Assembly (NCBI GenBank): GCA_038749595.1
Contig: JBCDHW010000001.1
Span: forward strand, 248,001-312,000
From: Parvularcula sp038749595
GTDB taxonomy: Bacteria > Pseudomonadota > Alphaproteobacteria > Caulobacterales > Parvularculaceae
DNA: 64,000 nt
Direction of reading: 5' to 3'
Each line of letters begins with the position of its first letter. Positions within the stretch are counted from its first letter, which is position 1. This document shows, in pieces, positions 60,109 through 64,000 of the stretch. The notes beneath the pieces are model-generated. The model had not been told where the DNA came from. It saw nothing but the letters and a program-made list of their open reading frames with translations, and searched no databases. Made by a program: the position numbers and the translations under genes.

Positions 60109-60621
60109 CTAGCGGTCCCGTTCATGAATTGTTTGTCGCATCCGGGCGAGCGCTTCGTCGAGGGATCCTGAAGCAGACTTTGGCCTCGGCGTGCGGGCCG
60201 GTCGCTCAGGCTGACCTGCAGGCAAGCCGGCTGCCAACCGACGTTGTTCCCATCCGCGGGGCGCCTTGCCCTCGCGAAACGTCAGCCGGTTGAGACCGGG
60301 GAGGCCAAGCTCCTGGCGCACCCGACTGAGCAGCGCTTCTTGAGCATACTGCACCCGCATCGCCGCGGCGCCGCTTTTGACCGAGACCTCTAAGGCCTGG
60401 CTTTTACCGCGCCGGACGATCCTGATGGGCATACAGAGCTTTGCGAGCTCCGGTCCCGCGAGGGTCGCCCAGTTTTCCACAAGCCGCGGATCCATCGCGC
60501 CCGACGCCTCGGCCAGGCGGCGCAAGTGTGGGCCTAGCGCGCGCCCAAGCTTTGGTGCTGGTCGACGAACCGGACGGGTGCGGACGGATGGCTCTTGCGC
60601 TGAGGCGGGGCGGTCTCTCAT
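60109..60621 (-). CDS. dciA: DciA-family replicative helicase loader (DUF721)
   Basis: DciA helps load DnaB in bacteria lacking DnaC. The 170-residue protein has the DUF721 core with WATLAGPELAKLCMPIRI and a basic N-terminus. The C-terminal tail is Arg/Pro-rich and disordered. ATG 60621 is used; a longer frame to 60639 has no better site. It is followed by the dsbA-like gene, and mutY is divergent. Confidence 0.9.
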   Translation of the reverse strand: MRDRPASAQEPSVRTRPVRRPAPKLGRALGPHLRRLAEASGAMDPRLVENWATLAGPELAKLCMPIRIVRRGKSQALEVSVKSGAAAMRVQYAQEALLSRVRQELGLPGLNRLTFREGKAPRGWEQRRLAAGLPAGQPERPARTPRPKSASGSLDEALARMRQTIHERDR

Positions 60622-60671
60622 AACGTCAGCTTGCGCCACTCGGCGCTGCGCAGCAACTCCACAAGGCGACG

Positions 60672-61694
60672 ATGGGGAAGACTTTCGCGGACGATCTTTT
60701 GGCTTGGTACGACCGCGAGGCGCGAAGCCTGCCTTGGCGCATCCCGCCGGGTGGCCCCTTGCAGGATCCGTACAGAGTTCTCGTCTCAGAAATCATGCTG
60801 CAGCAAACGACGGTCGCTGTTGTGCAAACGCGCTTCGTTGCGTTTCTTGATCAGTTTCCGGATCTTTTCGCGCTCGCGCGTGCGCCTGAAGCCGATGTGC
60901 TCGCTGCCTGGGCGGGGCTTGGTTATTATCGAAGAGCGCGGTCATTGCACGCCTGTGCCAAGGCTCTCGTCGACGATCATAGTGGTGAATTTCCGTCTAC
61001 TGAGGAAGCGCTGAAACAACTGCCTGGTATCGGCGAATATACTGCGGCCGCGATTGCCTCTATCGCGTTTGGCCAGCCCGCTGTCGTGGTGGATGGCAAT
61101 ATCGAGCGGGTGATGGCTAGGGTCCACTCCATCGCGACGCCTCTACCGAAAGGGAAGAAAGACATCAAAGCCGCTGCGGCCGATGTGTCGCCTACGGATC
61201 GTCCTGGCGATTATGCCCAAGCGTTGATGGATCTTGGTGCCCGGATTTGCCGTCCCAAGGCGGCTGATTGCCTCCTCTGCCCCGTCCGCCGTCACTGCCG
61301 TATTCAGCGCGAGGGTGACCCGCTGGCGCTACCAGTGAAAGCCCCGAGGAAAGCCAAGCAAACGGTCGAGGGCTCGATCTATGTCGCCGTCAATGGCGAT
61401 GATTGTGTTCTGTGTGAGGATCGTCCTGACGACGGCTTATTTGCCGGGATGTTGGGCTTGCCCGGTGGCGGTTGGGATGGGCGGACGCCTCCCGTTTCTC
61501 TCCACGGCGGAGAGGTCTGCGGCTCATTTAGCCATATTTTGACCCATCGCCGCCTCGCAATAGATGTGCATCGCGCGGATGCTCCGTCAGCAGATCAAAA
61601 TTTCCGCTGGGTACCGATCGATCACGCCCGTCGCACGATGCCGACCTTGTTTAGGAAAGCGCTGGATCAGGCCCTCAGCTCGGACGGTTCCTGA
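60672..61694 (+). CDS. mutY: A/G-specific adenine glycosylase
   Basis: MutY removes adenine opposite 8-oxoG. The 340-residue enzyme has the catalytic Glu40 in LVSEIMLQQT, the HhH LPGIGEYTAAAI, and the key Asp in VVDGNIERV. The four-cysteine iron-sulfur motif (C-x6-C-x2-C-x5-C) is in CRPKAADCLLCPVRRHC, and the C-terminal NUDIX-like domain reads oxoG. The start has AAGG upstream. Its 3' end overlaps the convergent ccrM stop by 20 nt. Confidence 0.96.
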   Translation: MGKTFADDLLAWYDREARSLPWRIPPGGPLQDPYRVLVSEIMLQQTTVAVVQTRFVAFLDQFPDLFALARAPEADVLAAWAGLGYYRRARSLHACAKALVDDHSGEFPSTEEALKQLPGIGEYTAAAIASIAFGQPAVVVDGNIERVMARVHSIATPLPKGKKDIKAAAADVSPTDRPGDYAQALMDLGARICRPKAADCLLCPVRRHCRIQREGDPLALPVKAPRKAKQTVEGSIYVAVNGDDCVLCEDRPDDGLFAGMLGLPGGGWDGRTPPVSLHGGEVCGSFSHILTHRRLAIDVHRADAPSADQNFRWVPIDHARRTMPTLFRKALDQALSSDGS

Positions 61695-62754
61695 TCGCTT
61701 GGCGAAGGCTGTCGATCGGCTGCCAATGGCCTTTCGCGGCTTCGAAATGCCAGTAGGTCCAACCGTTGCAGCTAGGCGCGTTTTGAAGAGACGCGCCGAC
61801 TTTATGAATTGATCCTTGGACTGAAGACGCGGCCAACGAGCCATCGGCTTTGACCCGTGCTGAGTGACGCCGCTTGGGACAGTAAAGCTTCGTACCCGGA
61901 GCGAGTAATCCGGCCTCGACCACTTGGCCAAATCCGACGCGGGGCGCTTTGCGCGGGGCCGGCATCGGCGTCATGTCTGCTGGGTTCTTCGCGGGCGTTA
62001 CGTGGGCAATGCGATCGGCTGCGGCCAGCGCATAAAGCGGGTCGCGCTCAATGCCGAGGTAATGGCGACCGAGCCTGCGGGCCACGGCGCCGGTCGTGCC
62101 GGTCCCAAAGAACGGGTCGAGAATAATGTCGCCAGGGTCTGTCGTTGCGGTGATGATCCGGTGCAGCAACGCCTCGGGCTTTTGCGTTGGGTGCAGTTTT
62201 GCGCCGTCCTGCTTGAGCCGCTCGCCGCCCGTGCAGAGCGGCAGGGCCCAGTCAGAGCGCATTTGCACGTCTTCGTTCGCGGCTTTTAACGAGTGGTAGT
62301 TGAACTTCACGCGCGCTTTTTGGTCCCGCGCCGCCCAAATCAACGTTTCATGCGCGTTAGTGAAGCGCGTTCCGCGAAAGTTGGGCATTGGATTGCTCTT
62401 GGTCCAGATGATATCATTCTGGATCCAAAACCCGAGATCTTGAACCGCCGTGCCTAAGCGGAAAATATTGTGGTACGAACCGATAACCCAAAGAGCGCCG
62501 TTTTTCTTCAGTACACGTTTGCACTCTTTAAGCCAGCCGCGACAGAATTCATCGTAGGCGGTAAAGCTCGAGAATTGGTCCCAATCAGCATCAACTCCGT
62601 CTACGGCTGATTGATCGGGCCGGGTGAGACCGTCTTTAAGCTGAAGGTTATAGGGTGGGTCAGCAAAAACGAGGTCGACCGTGCCGTCGCCAAGGGATTT
62701 CAGCACTTCAAGACAGTCGCCTTGAATGATCTGGTCTTTGACGTCAGCTGTCAT
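61675..62754 (-). CDS. ccrM: CcrM-type cell-cycle regulated adenine-N6 methyltransferase (GANTC)
   Basis: The 359-residue enzyme is a class beta methyltransferase with the DPPY motif at residues 32-35 (FADPPYNLQ) preceding the FxGxG motif in DPFFGTGTTG. The C-terminal domain from about 265 (VEAGLLAPGTKLYCPK) is the region CcrM uses to open and recognise DNA. It methylates GANTC and helps time the cell cycle. No restriction endonuclease lies nearby, so it is a solitary enzyme. ATG 62754 is used; GTGs at 62760 and 62763 are alternatives. The upstream region has a CtrA-like box and a GANTC site. Confidence 0.95.
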   Translation of the reverse strand: MTADVKDQIIQGDCLEVLKSLGDGTVDLVFADPPYNLQLKDGLTRPDQSAVDGVDADWDQFSSFTAYDEFCRGWLKECKRVLKKNGALWVIGSYHNIFRLGTAVQDLGFWIQNDIIWTKSNPMPNFRGTRFTNAHETLIWAARDQKARVKFNYHSLKAANEDVQMRSDWALPLCTGGERLKQDGAKLHPTQKPEALLHRIITATTDPGDIILDPFFGTGTTGAVARRLGRHYLGIERDPLYALAAADRIAHVTPAKNPADMTPMPAPRKAPRVGFGQVVEAGLLAPGTKLYCPKRRHSARVKADGSLAASSVQGSIHKVGASLQNAPSCNGWTYWHFEAAKGHWQPIDSLRQAIRNRPS

Positions 62755-62787
62755 GGGCACCACTCTTCTTGACTGCCGATCCGATCT

Positions 62788-62792
62788 GAGTC
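62788..62792. promoter_or_regulatory. GANTC methylation site in ccrM control region
   Basis: GAGTC, the CcrM target, lies between the ccrM start and the CtrA-like box. In Caulobacter GANTC sites in the ccrM leader couple its transcription to methylation state. Confidence 0.6.
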
Positions 62793-62799
62793 CCCAGGG

Positions 62800-62814
62800 T
62801 TAAGCAGTGTTTAA
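62800..62814. promoter_or_regulatory. CtrA-type binding box upstream of ccrM
   Basis: TTAA, seven bases, TTAA is an exact match to the CtrA consensus spacing (TTAA-N7-TTAA). It is 46 nt upstream of the ccrM start, in the position expected for CtrA control of ccrM in Caulobacterales. Promoter hexamers are not clear. Confidence 0.7.
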
Positions 62815-62846
62815 TCCGTGTGCTGTTAACTTGTGTGAAGGGAAGA

Positions 62847-63449
62847 TTAACCGAGGATCTTTGTGAGGAAGCTGTGCCTATGAAATCGGGTGGGACCGTG
62901 CTCTAGGATTGCCGACCTGTGGGCCGCGCTGCCGTAGCCTTTGTTCGTATGCCAACCAAATTGTGGAAAACGAACCGCGAGTTGTTCCATCATGCGATCG
63001 CGCGCGGTTTTTGCCGCGATAGCGGCTGCCGATACGGAGGGGCAGGTGGCGTCGGCTTTCACCTCGGTCATGACTGCGCGAATGGGGAACTTCGGCGCGC
63101 GATTGCCGTCGACAAGGATGACCGCATCGTTGGGCGCCCGGAGCGCCGCAACGGCGAGGCGCATCGCGGCATGGGTCGCCTTCTCGATGCCGATCGCATC
63201 GATTGTGGCCGCCGACGCAGCGGCGATCGCGATCTCAGCGTTGGCGTGGATGAGGTCTGTGAGGGCGAGCCGCCGCTTTTCCGTCAGCGCCTTGGAGTCG
63301 CGGAGCCCAGGGATCGACGTCGGGTCCGGCAGGTAAGCTGCGCCAGCGACCACGGGACCCGCGAGCGGGCCGCGCCCCACTTCGTCGACACCGATAACGG
63401 GGCGCCCGTTACAGAGCTCTCGTTCGTATGCCGGATCTGCGTCTGCCAT
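62847..63449 (-). CDS. rnhB: Ribonuclease HII
   Basis: The enzyme cuts RNA in RNA-DNA hybrids, including single ribonucleotides. The 200-residue protein has GVDEVGRGPLAGPVVAGA with the first acidic catalytic residues, the Asp in AVILVDGN, and the C-terminal HTNKGYGSAAHR. The length is normal. It sits upstream of ccrM in the same direction, 92 nt apart, with the CtrA box between. Confidence 0.95.
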   Translation of the reverse strand: MADADPAYERELCNGRPVIGVDEVGRGPLAGPVVAGAAYLPDPTSIPGLRDSKALTEKRRLALTDLIHANAEIAIAAASAATIDAIGIEKATHAAMRLAVAALRAPNDAVILVDGNRAPKFPIRAVMTEVKADATCPSVSAAAIAAKTARDRMMEQLAVRFPQFGWHTNKGYGSAAHRSAILEHGPTRFHRHSFLTKILG

Positions 63450-63492
63450 CGGGAGGAAGTGGTTGGCTGGGGTACATTCGCCAAGTCACCTT

Positions 63493-64000
63493 TTAGGCAA
63501 AAAGATCCGATTGCTCAGGCGCCATCGCGCGCCCGTTGAAGTGCTCTGCCGATGGGACCGGCATTGGAACGAACCCAAGGCGCCGCTTCGTTGCTTCAAA
63601 GCGCTTGGTGATGAGATCGGCGTAGGCGCCTTTCGGCCCAGAGCCTCGCGAGCGCTGTACGTCATAGAGGCGGCCGCCGTTGATGGTCTTCAGGTGCCCA
63701 ATCACGCGATTTCTTCGTGTGGGCGCGATGGTTTCCAGCCACTCTTCAAACAAGGGTCCCACCTCTTGCGGGAGGCGGAGGAGGGTGAAGGCCGTGAACG
63801 TCGCGCCCGCTTCGCGCGCCTTGGTCATCAAGCCCTCCAATTCGTGATCAGTTAGCCCGGGGATCATCGGTCCGTGCACCGTACCCGTTGGGATCCCCGC
63901 CGCGCTGAGCGCCCGCACAGCCTCAAACCGCTTTTGCGGCGTTGGTGCCCGCGGTTCCATCGCGCGCGCAAGGGCTCTGTCGTTTGTCGTAATCGACACC
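63493..64000 (-). CDS. PA0069-family radical SAM protein, 3' part only
   Basis: The window holds only the C-terminal ~168 residues, open at the right edge. Visible features include SITTNDRALARAMEPRAPTP and TGTVHGPMIPGLTDHE, matching the PA0069/SplB-like radical SAM family, and a C-terminal PSAEHFNGRAMAPEQSDLF tail. The cysteine cluster lies outside the window. Role unknown; the family is sometimes described as DNA repair photolyase-like. Confidence 0.85.
   Translation of the reverse strand, partial: VSITTNDRALARAMEPRAPTPQKRFEAVRALSAAGIPTGTVHGPMIPGLTDHELEGLMTKAREAGATFTAFTLLRLPQEVGPLFEEWLETIAPTRRNRVIGHLKTINGGRLYDVQRSRGSGPKGAYADLITKRFEATKRRLGFVPMPVPSAEHFNGRAMAPEQSDLFA

Noticed and set aside
61675..62754. 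ccrM as part of a restriction-modification system
   Set aside because: No endonuclease or specificity gene is adjacent; neighbours are mutY and rnhB, and the sequence is the solitary CcrM type.

Overview
The window is about 64 kb of GC-rich, densely coded chromosome from an alphaproteobacterium. It most resembles the Caulobacterales/Parvularculales side of the class, but the genus cannot be fixed from sequence alone. The pointers are a solitary CcrM-type GANTC methyltransferase behind a TTAA-N7-TTAA CtrA-type box, a class II (CP4-like) EPSP synthase, a FYDLN-acid protein next to aroA, a HIG1 / PduO-type adenosyltransferase / etfBA neighbourhood, and the linked set smc, dsbA, dciA, mutY, ccrM, rnhB. 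No rRNA, tRNA, CRISPR array, transposase or prophage was recognised. Most genes are chromosomal housekeeping genes, with accessory genes interspersed.

Layout. 0.2-7.3 kb: a lipoprotein, etfBA, adenosyltransferase, a HIG1 protein and a DUF937 protein, interleaved with three secreted proteins that carry VPVP-type CTERM sorting tails (one is a GDSL esterase). 7.4-10.4 kb: a probable proteasome/HslV-like Ntn-hydrolase with a small partner gene, and a DUF3089 hydrolase. 10.5-15.6 kb: DUF502 membrane protein, recG, a cupin-4/JmjC oxygenase, a methyltransferase. 16-20 kb: icd, FYDLN-acid protein, aroA, an SDR. 20-24.7 kb: a CPA2 antiporter, a two-TM protein running antisense into it, an MFS carrier, a mobile-type palindrome and sodC. 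24.7-30.4 kb: gyrA, two small genes, coaD and two cyclophilins. 30.4-34.3 kb: TerB-like and S4 genes, then a repair-like module (UdgX fused to DUF4130, a charged coiled-coil protein, a radical-SAM/HhH protein). 34.4-40.5 kb: MFS carrier, TonB-like secreted protein, M14 metallopeptidase, DUF4328 protein. 40.5-44.6 kb: topA, xerC-type recombinase and small genes. 44.7-51.3 kb: a translationally coupled moxR/DUF58/DUF4159/vWA-GATase operon. 51.5-55.8 kb: sppA, DUF1285, NUDIX and CCA-adding enzyme. 55.8-64 kb: smc, dsbA-like, dciA, mutY, ccrM, rnhB and the 3' part of a PA0069-type radical SAM gene.

The genes form several working groups. One serves chromosome maintenance (gyrA, topA, smc, xerC, recG, dciA, mutY, rnhB, ccrM, the UdgX module). 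One serves central metabolism (icd, aroA, etfAB, coaD). One acts at the envelope (the MoxR operon, sppA, M14 peptidase, TonB-like protein, CTERM proteins). The parts most worth a second look are the Ntn-hydrolase pair at 7.4-9.2 kb, the UdgX / radical-SAM module at 31-34 kb, the CtrA/GANTC control region of ccrM, and the CTERM genes placed among conserved metabolic genes.
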